Source: Aquimarina spinulae
Lineage (GTDB): Bacteria > Bacteroidota > Bacteroidia > Flavobacteriales > Flavobacteriaceae
Assembly: GCF_943373825.1 (NCBI RefSeq)
Contig: NZ_CALSBP010000003.1
Span: 682,001-746,000, forward strand
Direction of reading: 5' to 3'
DNA: 64,000 bases
Below, in pieces: positions 15,927 to 25,143 of this stretch (positions within the stretch are counted from its first letter, which is position 1; the number at the start of each line of letters is the position of its first letter). The position numbers and the translations under genes were made by a program. A model generated the notes under the pieces. The model had not been told where the DNA came from and did not search any database. It worked only from the letters and a program-made list of their open reading frames with translations.

Positions 15927-17147
15927 TTAGCTAATCAAAAGGCATTCGTCCCATTTGGTGTCAAAAGGAGCTAAATAGGAGATTATAGATAACCCGATAC
16001 CTGCAACACCTTCAAGCAAACTTACTTCGGTTTTCCATTTTTCTTCTTCTACTCCTCCTCGCCATACCATATATCCGGCATACCCTTGTTCATGTATTGC
16101 CATATCCAGCGCCTTCTGAGCCCAAAAATCAGAAGCTTTTTTAAATACAATATCGTCTGTTTTTCTATATAAGTAATTATAAATAAGAAGTATTCCATAT
16201 GCTCCATGACACAATCCGGCATCCTGAACTCCTGCTTCTTCAATATCTCTTCGTTGGGTAGAATATTTTAAAATTGCTATTGCTTCATCACTAATTTGGG
16301 TATTTCCTAATATTTTACCAGCTCGAAATACTGATATCCCTATCCCTAAATCCCCATAACACCATGCTAATCTCGAATTATTATCAACTATATCCTCTTT
16401 AACAATCCAGTTTGGAAATGTAGCAGTCATTGTTTTATCTTTATTTTTACAATGCAATATATAGTTCACAGCTTGTTCCAACATCTCTCTAACATCATCA
16501 TAAAATTCTTTATGTTCGACTATTCGGGATAGGAAATTAACCATACTTGATATTCCGTGAGATAAACTTAAATTACATCCCTTAACTCCTTCTTCCTGTC
16601 TTAGAACAGACTCCCACCATACTCCGTAATCATTCTTTTTTGATGATTTTTTTAGTGCTGCAATCAATTCATCAAGGTAGTTTTTATAGTGCTTTTTTGA
16701 CTCTTCTGAAGCAAGATTTTGATAACGTTTCAAAAAATAATATCCATATCCCATTGCACCATGTAGAAAATCATAATTCTCTGTTTTTATATCAGCTCTC
16801 ATTGCTTCTAACAAATAAGAATCTAAGTCCGCTGAAAGAAAATCATCATCTAACTCTACGAATTCTTCTTCCTTAAGAATTTCGAGCACCCAACATGCTC
16901 CTGCAATTCCGGTACAAAAAGTAGGGAAAGTAAAACCATTATTAATAAGTTCTATAGCTCTTGTAATTGTTTCTGCTCCTTTATCTGCATGAATATCCTC
17001 ATTTAAAAATTTTGAATAATAAAATTGAAATAATGCAACTCCAGAAACTCCGGATAAAACTCCTACTTCCTGATTGTTTTCTGCCTTAGCATCTAAAACC
17101 TCACTTATTTCCTTTAGTTTATTCCTTAGTTGAATTTCAATAGTCAT
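15927..17147 (-). CDS. LanC-like lanthionine cyclase
   Basis: A 406-aa LanC-family protein when started at 17147 (MTIEIQLRNKLKEI). A longer frame to 17222 would run through the promoter and is rejected. LanC enzymes add Cys thiols to dehydroalanine/dehydrobutyrine to make thioether rings. The zinc ligands are present: WCYGDLG (about residue 260) and LCHGAYG (Cys and His about 311-312). HG motifs of the alpha/alpha toroid are also seen (FLHGAMG, SLSHGIS). No LanB-type dehydratase occurs in the window, so the substrate route is incomplete. Its promoter matches those of the precursor genes. Confidence 0.88.
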   Translation of the reverse strand: MTIEIQLRNKLKEISEVLDAKAENNQEVGVLSGVSGVALFQFYYSKFLNEDIHADKGAETITRAIELINNGFTFPTFCTGIAGACWVLEILKEEEFVELDDDFLSADLDSYLLEAMRADIKTENYDFLHGAMGYGYYFLKRYQNLASEESKKHYKNYLDELIAALKKSSKKNDYGVWWESVLRQEEGVKGCNLSLSHGISSMVNFLSRIVEHKEFYDDVREMLEQAVNYILHCKNKDKTMTATFPNWIVKEDIVDNNSRLAWCYGDLGIGISVFRAGKILGNTQISDEAIAILKYSTQRRDIEEAGVQDAGLCHGAYGILLIYNYLYRKTDDIVFKKASDFWAQKALDMAIHEQGYAGYMVWRGGVEEEKWKTEVSLLEGVAGIGLSIISYLAPFDTKWDECLLIS

Positions 17148-17186
17148 GTAGTGTCTGGTATTTGATATTTCGAATTTGTAAAGTGG

Positions 17187-17218
17187 CAAAGATAAAGAGT
17201 AAAATAGTAGGGCTTCAA
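17187..17218 (-). promoter_or_regulatory. Promoter of the lanC-like gene
   Basis: Minus strand TTG (17218-17216), 21 bp, TATCTTTG (17194-17187). Fixes the start codon at 17147, 40 bp downstream of the -7 box. Confidence 0.8.
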
Positions 17219-17222
17219 ACAA

Positions 17223-17254
17223 TATCAGTCTAAATTCTAGAATTTAGACTGATA
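17223..17254. promoter_or_regulatory. Perfect 32-bp palindrome upstream of lanC
   Basis: Two 16-bp arms with no spacer, core TTCTAGAA at 17235-17242. That core is a TTC-NN-GAA dyad centred 20.5 bp upstream of the -33 TTG, the same place as in the precursor promoters. It also lies 37 bp beyond the stop of the metalloprotease gene and could form a terminator stem, but no T-run follows on the minus strand. Confidence 0.6.
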
Positions 17255-17290
17255 CCTATTTTATAATATATAAAATGATAGGATATACAT

Positions 17291-19702
17291 TTAAAAACCA
17301 CAACTAAAACTACCTATAGGAGATCCATCTGGTATTTTGGGAGATGGTAATGCTTTAAAATCTCCTGGTTTTTCTATAAACTTATTAATTTGATTGAGAT
17401 AATATTCATTATACATTTTATCTGTAACATCTCCGGTCTTGCTTTTAAGAAGAGGAATTAAACCTTTAATTTTTGCATACGCAATAGCATTAACCTGCGA
17501 ATACGTTTGTGTATTTTTACTTAGGTTCATTAAATGTTTTAAAATATTAGCTTTTACCATATGTTGAATTTCTTTATGATACTTATTTTTCGCTTTGGTA
17601 TCAAAAGAGAATTTTAATAATTCATCTAGAGTTTCTACTAATCCTAATTGGTTTTGATCTAAACTTTTTTGCTGTACCAGTCGAGATGCTCTTTCGGGAT
17701 GCAATAACAAAGAAAGACTCATATCACTTGCTGTAGAAGCTACGCTTAGAGCATCAAAACCAACTCCTGTTTTTCCTTTAAAAGATTCTCTGGTTCTACC
17801 ATATCCAAAGGCTCTTGGTGGAAATAATTTTAGTTTATCTTCTGGAATAGCTAAAATTTCGGGAGCTAGTGTTTGTAAAACCTGCCCAAGTGCTTCTTTT
17901 TGTTTTTTCGAACCAACTGTCTCTACAATTGTTTGTTGATCACCTTTAACTGCATAATTATAATTTAGTCCTCCAATAAGCTTTACTGTAGCCTCGGTCT
18001 GGTACCTGTGGAAAAAATACAGTGGTACAAAAACATCTTCTAAAACCGAATATGGTTCATTACTTCTGATGTTATCTGAAGAAAAACTGCGTATCGCAAC
18101 TTCTCTAATTTTCAGCATATTGCCTAGCTCTTCGGTAACACTTTTACCATTATCCCATAAATGAGCTAATTCATGTGCTCCTCCTTGCGGTCTGGCATCA
18201 CTATCCGAAATAAAACGAAGACCAGATTGATAGGCTGTATTCAAAATTTTGTTAAGTGCTTCTTTTTCATTAGTATTTTTATCAAATTCTGAATAACTGT
18301 ATGCCACTGTGACTTTATCCCATTCTCCTATATTGGTATCATAAGCATTCGACAAATCTATTTTACCATCCTTAAGTGCCACTGTTGGATGAGGATAATC
18401 CATTACCGACGCTCTTCCGTTTGTACTTGCGGTAAAATTATGCGCAAAACCAATAGTATGACCTACCTCATGCGCAGATAATTGGCGAATACGAGCTAGT
18501 GCCATTTTCAACATAGGTTCGTAATTATCATCACGTGTAGCAAAAGGTTGATTTAATAATGCCTGAGCTATTAAAAAGTCCTGACGTATTCTTAAACTCC
18601 CTAAGCTTACATGTCCTTTAAGAATCTCTCCTGTCCTGGGATCAACAACACTTGCTCCATAACTCCACCCTCTGGTAGAACGATGTACCCATTGTATTAC
18701 ATTATATCTTAAATCCATAGGATCTGCATCTGCAGGCAACATCTTTACCTGATACGCATCTTTAAAACCAATTGCTTCATATGCCTGATTCCACCATCTT
18801 GCTCCATCCAATAATGCAGATCGCACTGGTTCTGGGGTACCAGGATCTAAATAATAAACAATAGGTTCTTTTGCTTCACTTATAGCTTGATTTGGATTTT
18901 TTTTCTCTAATCGATGTCTAATAATATAGCGTTTCTTTATAGGGTCTTGTACTGGTGTTGCATAATCCAGGTAGGAAATAGATATAGCTCCACTTCTGGG
19001 GTCAAACTCTCTCTTCTTATATCCATCATCTGGTAGTTCTACAAACGAATGATGCTGAATAACAGTTAAGAATTTTGAGTCTGGTGCTATAGATCTAATA
19101 TTTCGCCCTGTAGGTGAGCCTTTATAAGTAATCAAAGCCTCGAATTCTACATTTTTAGGAAAAGCTTTGGTTCTTTCTAGACTCAAACTGCTTCTGGTTT
19201 TGTCAACACTGTATGTTCCTTCTTTTTGAAACTTTAATCGATTAATGATGTTATGCGTATCCTGTAGAAGAAAAGGAGTTAAGTCAATAATATATGTATT
19301 AGATTTCTCTTCTTTAATAGGAAATCCAAACAGTACAGATTTTGCAAAAGCCTGTTCGACACTTCTTTTCTCTAGTGTATTGTCTGTTATAGCTCGGTAT
19401 CGTTGATTGGGTTGCACTAGTAACAGCTTATCACCTGCTTTTTGAAATTTTACCACTACGCCATCACCAATCTGTCCTCTATCTAATCCTATATCGTTTG
19501 ATCCTAATCCTGTAGCCAACGAATGTACATATAAAAATTCTGAGTCGAGCTTATCTACTTCTAGATAAATCTCGTCTTTTGATTCATTATAATAGAACTT
19601 AAAATAGCCATCAAAAGATGCCAAATTTTTCTGTTTTTCTAAAAATTGAGCAGAAATGATATTCCCCGCTAGAAAGAATAAACAAATGAAGCGTAGTTTC
19701 AT
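17291..19702 (-). CDS. Secreted zinc-dependent metalloprotease (DUF5117/DUF5118 type)
   Basis: An 803-aa protein with an N-terminal signal peptide (LRFICLFFLAGNIISAQ). The catalytic motif HEVGHTIGFAHNF (HExGHxxGxxH) around residue 420 is that of metzincins. The N-terminal half, with KFQKAGDKLLLVQPNQRYRA and beta-rich segments, resembles the DUF5117/DUF5118 modules of large bacteroidete zinc proteases. A second conserved block with Gly-Tyr-Gly and LSLLLHPERASRL follows. No T9SS sorting domain is seen; the end is short (FSCGF). It is upstream of lanC with a 32-bp palindrome between. A role in peptide maturation is possible but not shown. Confidence 0.85.
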   Translation of the reverse strand: MKLRFICLFFLAGNIISAQFLEKQKNLASFDGYFKFYYNESKDEIYLEVDKLDSEFLYVHSLATGLGSNDIGLDRGQIGDGVVVKFQKAGDKLLLVQPNQRYRAITDNTLEKRSVEQAFAKSVLFGFPIKEEKSNTYIIDLTPFLLQDTHNIINRLKFQKEGTYSVDKTRSSLSLERTKAFPKNVEFEALITYKGSPTGRNIRSIAPDSKFLTVIQHHSFVELPDDGYKKREFDPRSGAISISYLDYATPVQDPIKKRYIIRHRLEKKNPNQAISEAKEPIVYYLDPGTPEPVRSALLDGARWWNQAYEAIGFKDAYQVKMLPADADPMDLRYNVIQWVHRSTRGWSYGASVVDPRTGEILKGHVSLGSLRIRQDFLIAQALLNQPFATRDDNYEPMLKMALARIRQLSAHEVGHTIGFAHNFTASTNGRASVMDYPHPTVALKDGKIDLSNAYDTNIGEWDKVTVAYSYSEFDKNTNEKEALNKILNTAYQSGLRFISDSDARPQGGAHELAHLWDNGKSVTEELGNMLKIREVAIRSFSSDNIRSNEPYSVLEDVFVPLYFFHRYQTEATVKLIGGLNYNYAVKGDQQTIVETVGSKKQKEALGQVLQTLAPEILAIPEDKLKLFPPRAFGYGRTRESFKGKTGVGFDALSVASTASDMSLSLLLHPERASRLVQQKSLDQNQLGLVETLDELLKFSFDTKAKNKYHKEIQHMVKANILKHLMNLSKNTQTYSQVNAIAYAKIKGLIPLLKSKTGDVTDKMYNEYYLNQINKFIEKPGDFKALPSPKIPDGSPIGSFSCGF

Positions 19703-19780
19703 AGACTGATGATTTATGTGATAAAATTTCTAAATCTATAAAATAACACAAAAATTACTTCTTACTGAACTGTTAAATCT

Positions 19781-19788
19781 TATTTTTG
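19781..19788 (+). promoter_or_regulatory. -7 box of prfB
   Basis: TATTTTTG fits TAnnTTTG, 18 bp before the start codon. No good TTG partner is visible. Confidence 0.4.
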
Positions 19789-19806
19789 TCAAAAATAAAT
19801 TAGATT

Positions 19807-20905
19807 ATGATCAATACTGAGACTTTACAAGATCTTAGGGAGCGCCTGGTTGCGTTAAGGAGGTATCTTTGACATTGATGCCAAACTTATAGAAATAGCC
19901 AATCAGGAAGAAAAAACATTTGCTCCGGATTTTTGGGATAATGCCCAGGAAGCCGAAAAACTAATGCGTATTCTAAATGCTGAAAAAAAATGGGTTTCCG
20001 AATACGAAAAAGGGGCTACACTAGTTGATGACCTCGAAGTTCTTTATGAATTTTATAAAGAAGGTGACGCCACTGAAGCAGAAGTTTCTGAGCGTTATGA
20101 TGAAACCAAATCATTAATTGAAGATTTGGAATTTAAAAATATGCTTAGTGATGAGGGGGACAGCATGAGCGCTGTATTGCAAATCACAGCAGGTGCAGGA
20201 GGTACCGAAAGTTGCGATTGGGCTAGCATGCTCATGCGTATGTACCTAATGTGGGCAGAAAAACAAGGCTTTAAAATTAGAGAACTTAATTATCAAGGAG
20301 GTGATGTAGCAGGTATAAAAACAGTTACTCTAGAAATTGAAGGAGACTATGCTTTTGGGTGGTTAAAAGGAGAAAATGGTGTACATCGATTAGTACGTAT
20401 CTCCCCATTCGATAGTAATGCAAAACGCCATACTTCGTTTGCTTCTATTTATGTGTATCCTCTTGCCGATGATAGTATAGAAATAGATATCAACCCTGCT
20501 GATTATGAGATTATCACATCTCGTTCTAGTGGAGCAGGCGGGCAAAATGTAAACAAAGTAGAGACCAAAGTACAGCTCACCCACTTCCCTACCGGAATCC
20601 AGATTTCATGCTCAGATACAAGATCTCAACAAGAAAATAGATTAAAAGCTTTACAAATGCTTAAATCACAATTGTTTGAAATTGAACTTAAAAAGCAACA
20701 AGCACAACGCGATGAGATCGAGGCCTCAAAAATGAAAATAGAATGGGGGTCTCAAATTCGTAATTATGTCATGCATCCTTATAAATTGGTTAAAGATGTA
20801 AGAACTGCAGAAGAAACAGGTAATGTAGATGCTGTAATGGATGGAAACATCAATCAATTCTTAAAGGCTTACCTTATGGCAATGGGACAAAAAAATGACG
20901 ATTAA
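19807..20905 (+). CDS. prfB: Peptide chain release factor 2 with programmed +1 frameshift
   Basis: Release factor 2 ends translation at UGA and UAA. The first 21 codons run from 19807 to a TGA at 19870-19872. The slippery site is CTT-TGA-C, preceded by an AGGAGG stimulator four bases before the CTT. After a +1 shift reading continues from 19871 to 20905, giving about 365 aa, the normal size. The stop-recognition tripeptide SPF ([12 protein letters not shown]) and the catalytic GGQ (residues 244-246, [12 protein letters not shown]) are intact. The gene regulates itself: low RF2 at the in-frame UGA favours shifting. It is followed closely by an arsC-like gene. Confidence 0.97.
19858..19873 (+). 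promoter_or_regulatory. prfB frameshift signal
   Basis: AGGAGGTATCTTTGAC: an internal Shine-Dalgarno-like hexamer, four bases, then the CTT slip codon and the UGA-C stop context. It is one of the few strong SD-like sequences in this window, in agreement with a role in frameshifting rather than initiation. Confidence 0.95.
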
Positions 20906-20919
20906 AAAACAAAACTAAA

Positions 20920-21261
20920 ATGATCACAATTTATCATAATTCGAGATGTAGTAAATCAAGAGGATGTCTTGCCATACTCGAAGAGCAAAAAAAAGACATT
21001 ACTGTGGTTAATTACCTACAAAATCCACCTTCAGAAAAAGAATTGAAAGAAATACTTAAACTTTTAGACATCTCTCCTATAGACCTGGTTAGAAAAAATG
21101 AAGCCATTTGGAAAGAAAATTTTAAAGGTAAAGATTATACCGATTCTGAATTGATCACTATACTCTCTAATAATCCAAAATTAATTGAACGCCCTATTGT
21201 TGTTAATGGAGATAAAGCAATAATCGGACGACCACCAGAAAAAGTAATTGATATTATATAA
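20920..21261 (+). CDS. arsC: ArsC/Spx family arsenate reductase (glutaredoxin type)
   Basis: A 113-aa protein of the ArsC/Spx thioredoxin-fold family. The single N-terminal Cys in HNSRCSKSRG (residue 10) is the catalytic one of ArsC; RPIVVNGDKAIIGRPPE near the C-terminus is the family anion-binding region. Members reduce arsenate with glutathione/glutaredoxin, though many chromosomal copies such as YffB have no proven role. It follows prfB by 14 bp and may be cotranscribed. Confidence 0.8.
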   Translation: MITIYHNSRCSKSRGCLAILEEQKKDITVVNYLQNPPSEKELKEILKLLDISPIDLVRKNEAIWKENFKGKDYTDSELITILSNNPKLIERPIVVNGDKAIIGRPPEKVIDII

Positions 21262-21422
21262 GTAATTCCTCTCTTACAAAATATTTTTTCGCATAAGATT
21301 AAACCTTTTACATTTCTTCATGTCTAAATGCATGTAACGCATAATAGGTGATACTACGTATCACACATTTTAAACACATCACATTTAACACATCATTAAC
21401 CGCCTTCTCGTATCTGCTTCGA

Positions 21423-21430
21423 TACTTTTG
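21423..21430 (+). promoter_or_regulatory. -7 box of the TonB-receptor gene
   Basis: TACTTTTG fits TAnnTTTG, 23 bp before the start codon at 21454. Confidence 0.4.
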
Positions 21431-21453
21431 GCCAGAATTATTCAATTTTAGAA

Positions 21454-23898
21454 ATGAAGAAGTTTTTATTCTTACTGTTTTCGGCATTAACACTTATACT
21501 ATCAGCTCAAAACCGGAGCTTTTCAAAAGGCCCTGTAAACATTACCGGTTTAATATTAGATCAAGACACTAATAAACCTCTGGAATATGCTACAATAGCT
21601 TTTTTTAATCCCAGGCTACAAAAAATTGTTACCGGTGGTATTACTGATAAAAATGGAAAATTTGCTATCGAAGTAGATGCTGGAGTATATGATATAAGTG
21701 TCGAGTTTATCTCATTTAAAACCAAAAAACTTCCCAGGCAAAAGTTATTCAAAAACACAAACCTAGGCACAATTACTCTTGGACTGGATACCGAAACACT
21801 AGACGATGTCGTAGTCATAGCAGAAAAAACTACTGTAGAAATTAAACTAGATAAAAAGATTTATAATGTAGGTAAAGATCTCACAGTGAGTGGTGGCACA
21901 GTAAGCGATGTATTGGATAATGTACCTTCTGTTTCTGTAGATGTCGAAGGAAATGTTGCGCTTCGTGGCAACGATAATGTAAGAATCCTTATTAACGGAA
22001 AACCATCGGGTTTAGTTGGTTTAAATAGTACAGATGCATTAAGACAATTGCCCGCAGAATCTATAGAAAGAGTCGAAGTAATCACCTCTCCTTCTGCCCG
22101 TTATGATGCCGAAGGAACCGCAGGGATTTTAAATATTATTCTAAGACGAAGTAAACTACAAGGTATGAATGGAGCCATTACAATTAATGGTGGTTATCCC
22201 CTATCCGCTGGTATTTCGGGAAATCTAAATTATCGATCCGGAGATTTTAACTTTTTTACAACTTCTGGATATAATTATAGAGAAGTCCCAGGGAATTCTT
22301 TTTCTCAAACTCAATATCTTTTTAGTGGTCTCCCAAACTCCTTTTTAAGAGAAGAACGGGATTTTGACAGGATACGTAAAGGATTAAATTCTAATATCGG
22401 AGTCGAATGGTATATCAATGAAACTTCATCTGTCACAACATCTTTTTTATACCGATCCAGTGATAAAGAAAGTAATACAACAAATAGAATTACAGAGTTA
22501 AATTCTAATGGAGATATTTTAAGCCAAAATATTCGTTTTGATCCAGAAATCGAAGATGATATTACAAAACAATACTCTCTTAATTATACAAAAGATTTTA
22601 ATACCAGTGGCCACAAATTAACTTTCGATTTTCAGATAGAAGATAGTAATGAAGATGAACGATCAAAAATTACACAAGAAAATATAACCGCTGTAGAGCT
22701 TGTAGAAACAATAGAAGAACAAAATCGTATTCTGTTGCAAGCTGATTATGTGTTACCTATCGGCGAAAACACTCAATTCGAGTTAGGGTATAGAGGTAAT
22801 TTTAATGAGCTAGATACTGATTATTTGGTACAATTAGAGGATAATGGATCCATAACAACAAATTCTGATTTATCCAACACCTTATTATATACAGAACAAG
22901 TAAATGCTGGGTACACACAATTAGGAAGTAAATGGGGGAAACTATCTTATTTATTAGGACTTAGAATGGAAAGTACTCGAATTACTATCGATCAGCAAAC
23001 TAGTAATGATTTAAGCAAAAAGAATTATACCGATATATTTCCTACGATTAATCTGGGGTACGAAATCTCTAAAAAACAAAGTTTAACTCTTGGCTATAAC
23101 CGTAGAATACGCAGGCCTAGATCCAGATTTATTAATCCTTTTCCTTCTAGGTCTAGTGCTACTAATTTATTTCAGGGAAATCCAAATCTTGATCCAAGTT
23201 ATTCTAATGCATTTGATTTAGGCTATTTAAATAGAATGGGAAAGCTTACATTAAATACATCTATATATTATAATCACTCTACACAGATATTCACTTTTAT
23301 TTCTGAAGATACAGGTGATACAACCATCATTGGAGCAGATGCAAATAACCCTGGCACAGAAGTTCCTGTTATTAGAAGAACGCCTATAAATCTAACTAGT
23401 TCTGATCGATATGGTTTTGAGTTTACTCTTACTTACAACCCCAGTAGAAAATGGAGAGTGAATGGTAATTTTAACGCATTTCAGAATAGTGTTCGAGGAG
23501 AGAATAATGGAGAAAATCTTGATGCAGATAATTTTAGTTGGTTTGCAAGGCTTAATAATAAAGTTACGCTACCTGCAAAAATAGACTGGCAAACCAGTAT
23601 GTTTTATAGAGGGCCAAGTGAAAATGCACAAACAAAAAGTGATGGTATTTTTAGTATGAACTTTGCATTCAGTAAAGATCTCTTTAAAGAAAAGGCTTCA
23701 CTTACTTTTAACGTTAGTGATGTATTTAACTCTCGAAAACGAACAAGTACCTCTACTACTACTACGTTTATGTCGGATAATGAATTTCAGTGGAGAGAAC
23801 GTAGCTTTAATCTATCATTTACATACAGATTTAATCAGAAAAAGAAAAGACAACGCTCTCAAAGAGGTATTAATGGAGATGAAGAATTTGAAGGGTAG
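21454..23898 (+). CDS. TonB-dependent outer-membrane receptor
   Basis: An 814-aa outer-membrane beta-barrel protein. Signal peptide (FLFLLFSALTLILSAQ), then a carboxypeptidase-regulatory-like beta-sandwich at about 28-110 (ITGLILDQDTNKPLEYATIAF). A plug domain follows at about 130-230 (VSDVLDNVPSVSVDVEGNVALRGNDNVRILINGKPS), then a large barrel to the end with the OMP_b-brl_3 pattern and a Lys/Arg-rich tail. The ligand is unknown; no SusD partner lies next to it, which argues against a glycan-uptake pair. The gene is isolated between arsC and the decayed IS. Confidence 0.88.
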   Translation: MKKFLFLLFSALTLILSAQNRSFSKGPVNITGLILDQDTNKPLEYATIAFFNPRLQKIVTGGITDKNGKFAIEVDAGVYDISVEFISFKTKKLPRQKLFKNTNLGTITLGLDTETLDDVVVIAEKTTVEIKLDKKIYNVGKDLTVSGGTVSDVLDNVPSVSVDVEGNVALRGNDNVRILINGKPSGLVGLNSTDALRQLPAESIERVEVITSPSARYDAEGTAGILNIILRRSKLQGMNGAITINGGYPLSAGISGNLNYRSGDFNFFTTSGYNYREVPGNSFSQTQYLFSGLPNSFLREERDFDRIRKGLNSNIGVEWYINETSSVTTSFLYRSSDKESNTTNRITELNSNGDILSQNIRFDPEIEDDITKQYSLNYTKDFNTSGHKLTFDFQIEDSNEDERSKITQENITAVELVETIEEQNRILLQADYVLPIGENTQFELGYRGNFNELDTDYLVQLEDNGSITTNSDLSNTLLYTEQVNAGYTQLGSKWGKLSYLLGLRMESTRITIDQQTSNDLSKKNYTDIFPTINLGYEISKKQSLTLGYNRRIRRPRSRFINPFPSRSSATNLFQGNPNLDPSYSNAFDLGYLNRMGKLTLNTSIYYNHSTQIFTFISEDTGDTTIIGADANNPGTEVPVIRRTPINLTSSDRYGFEFTLTYNPSRKWRVNGNFNAFQNSVRGENNGENLDADNFSWFARLNNKVTLPAKIDWQTSMFYRGPSENAQTKSDGIFSMNFAFSKDLFKEKASLTFNVSDVFNSRKRTSTSTTTTFMSDNEFQWRERSFNLSFTYRFNQKKKRQRSQRGINGDEEFEG

Positions 23899-23924
23899 TA
23901 TTTGCGGAATTGAGTCATCCTAAT

Positions 23925-24440
23925 AGAGGTTGACAGTTTATAAATTAAGGCACAAATGAGGTCTATTGCTATTACAAGTTTTGATAGAGTGCTCAATTAA
24001 TTTTTTAAGTTCTTTACCTGTATTACTAGTATTGATTAAAAATTTGCCTTTTAATATTCTATTGATGGTGTTATATTATGTTTTTTCAATTCTGATTGAT
24101 ATATAGTAGAACAATATTGTAATCCTCTATCTGAATGATGTATCAAATCCTTTGTTGTTATTCTATTATAAGCAGCCATCTTGATTGCCTGCATTACATT
24201 TTCTGCTGTAAGTATCAGTGATCAATAATAAATAGTGGGATCTTTCTCTACTTTTGATATAGGTGATATCACTCACAACATATTGTTCTGGAGCTGTTGC
24301 TTTATATTTTTCATCAAATTCGGATATTTCTTTAACCAATGTTTTGAATTCGTGGTTTTCGTATAATTCTTTTTCTAATACAAGACAGACAGTAACAACA
24401 AAAAGATTATCCTAGGCTTCAGCCCTTTTTTACCAATCAT
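23925..24440 (-). pseudogene. Decayed IS3-family transposase (DDE part)
   Basis: Translated pieces on the minus strand match the IS3 OrfB core: VVSDITYIKSRERSHYLLL (first Asp), LIHHSDRGLQYCS (second Asp), LKGKFLINTSN, and a C-terminal stretch LIEHSIK...NRPHLCLNL. The pieces lie in different frames with internal stops. The region between the second Asp and the Glu is largely lost, so it cannot be active. No clear terminal inverted repeats remain. Confidence 0.75.
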
Positions 24441-25143
24441 ATAAAACATGTCCCCTTTTTGTCCCCCTATTTTTTTTTTATTCTATTTCTATCAGTAATA
24501 ATTTTGAAAAACAAAACTAGTTTCTAACTTTTAATAAAACACAAAAAATGAAGAAATACATACATCTTTTTTGGTTTTTCAATTAACAAACAATTATATG
24601 ACATAACTAACTTTGACTGAAGATATCTTCTTTTACTTTTCACTAATTTTTAAACAATGTCTCACATGAATACCACTAATAACCTACTTATACTCTATAT
24701 GTGGCAAACTGCAATATTTTATGATTACTTGCATAAAATATCCAAGATGATAGATGAACAGCTGTAATTCACAAAAGTTATGCTCCACCAAGAGGTCTTT
24801 TTAAAGGTAAAAGCGCAAAATCAATACGTGAATTATAGAAAATCAAAGTCTAAATTCTAATCATTCGTCACTAATTCACTAGGTATTCATCACAAAACCA
24901 AAATTGCTCAACATTTTTTTTGAAGACTTCAAGTATGTTTGTTTACAAAGCTAGCTATCGGTTTAGGGTTTGATTTCAAATTAAAAAAGTAGTGTACCCC
25001 TGAAAACCGTGACTATTTTTTCTCTAATAGGGAATAATATTGAAAAAAAACACACATCATAAAAAAGAGTGCCTAAAACTTATTCAATTTCAATAAAGAA
25101 TAATATAGAAGAAAAGCTCTAAAGTATTAAAGCAAATATAAAT
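24441..25143. other. Noncoding stretch before the giant adhesin
   Basis: About 700 bp of AT-rich DNA with no supported gene. A 12-codon frame from 24548 begins like a signal peptide and stops. A TATGTTTG at 24934-24941 fits the -7 consensus but has no TTG partner and is 200 bp from the adhesin start. The end of the decayed IS3 gene forms its left border. Confidence 0.4.

Noticed and set aside
17148..17222. N-terminal extension of the LanC frame
   Set aside because: It includes the -7 and -33 boxes of the promoter; the Met at 17147 gives the expected protein.
17291..19702. Leader peptidase of the lanthipeptide cluster
   Set aside because: It is a large secreted metzincin of a general bacteroidete type; the C39 domain of the exporter already explains leader removal, and a palindrome separates the gene from lanC.
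23925..24440. A functional insertion sequence
   Set aside because: Frames are broken, the catalytic Glu region is lost and no terminal inverted repeats or target duplications were visible.
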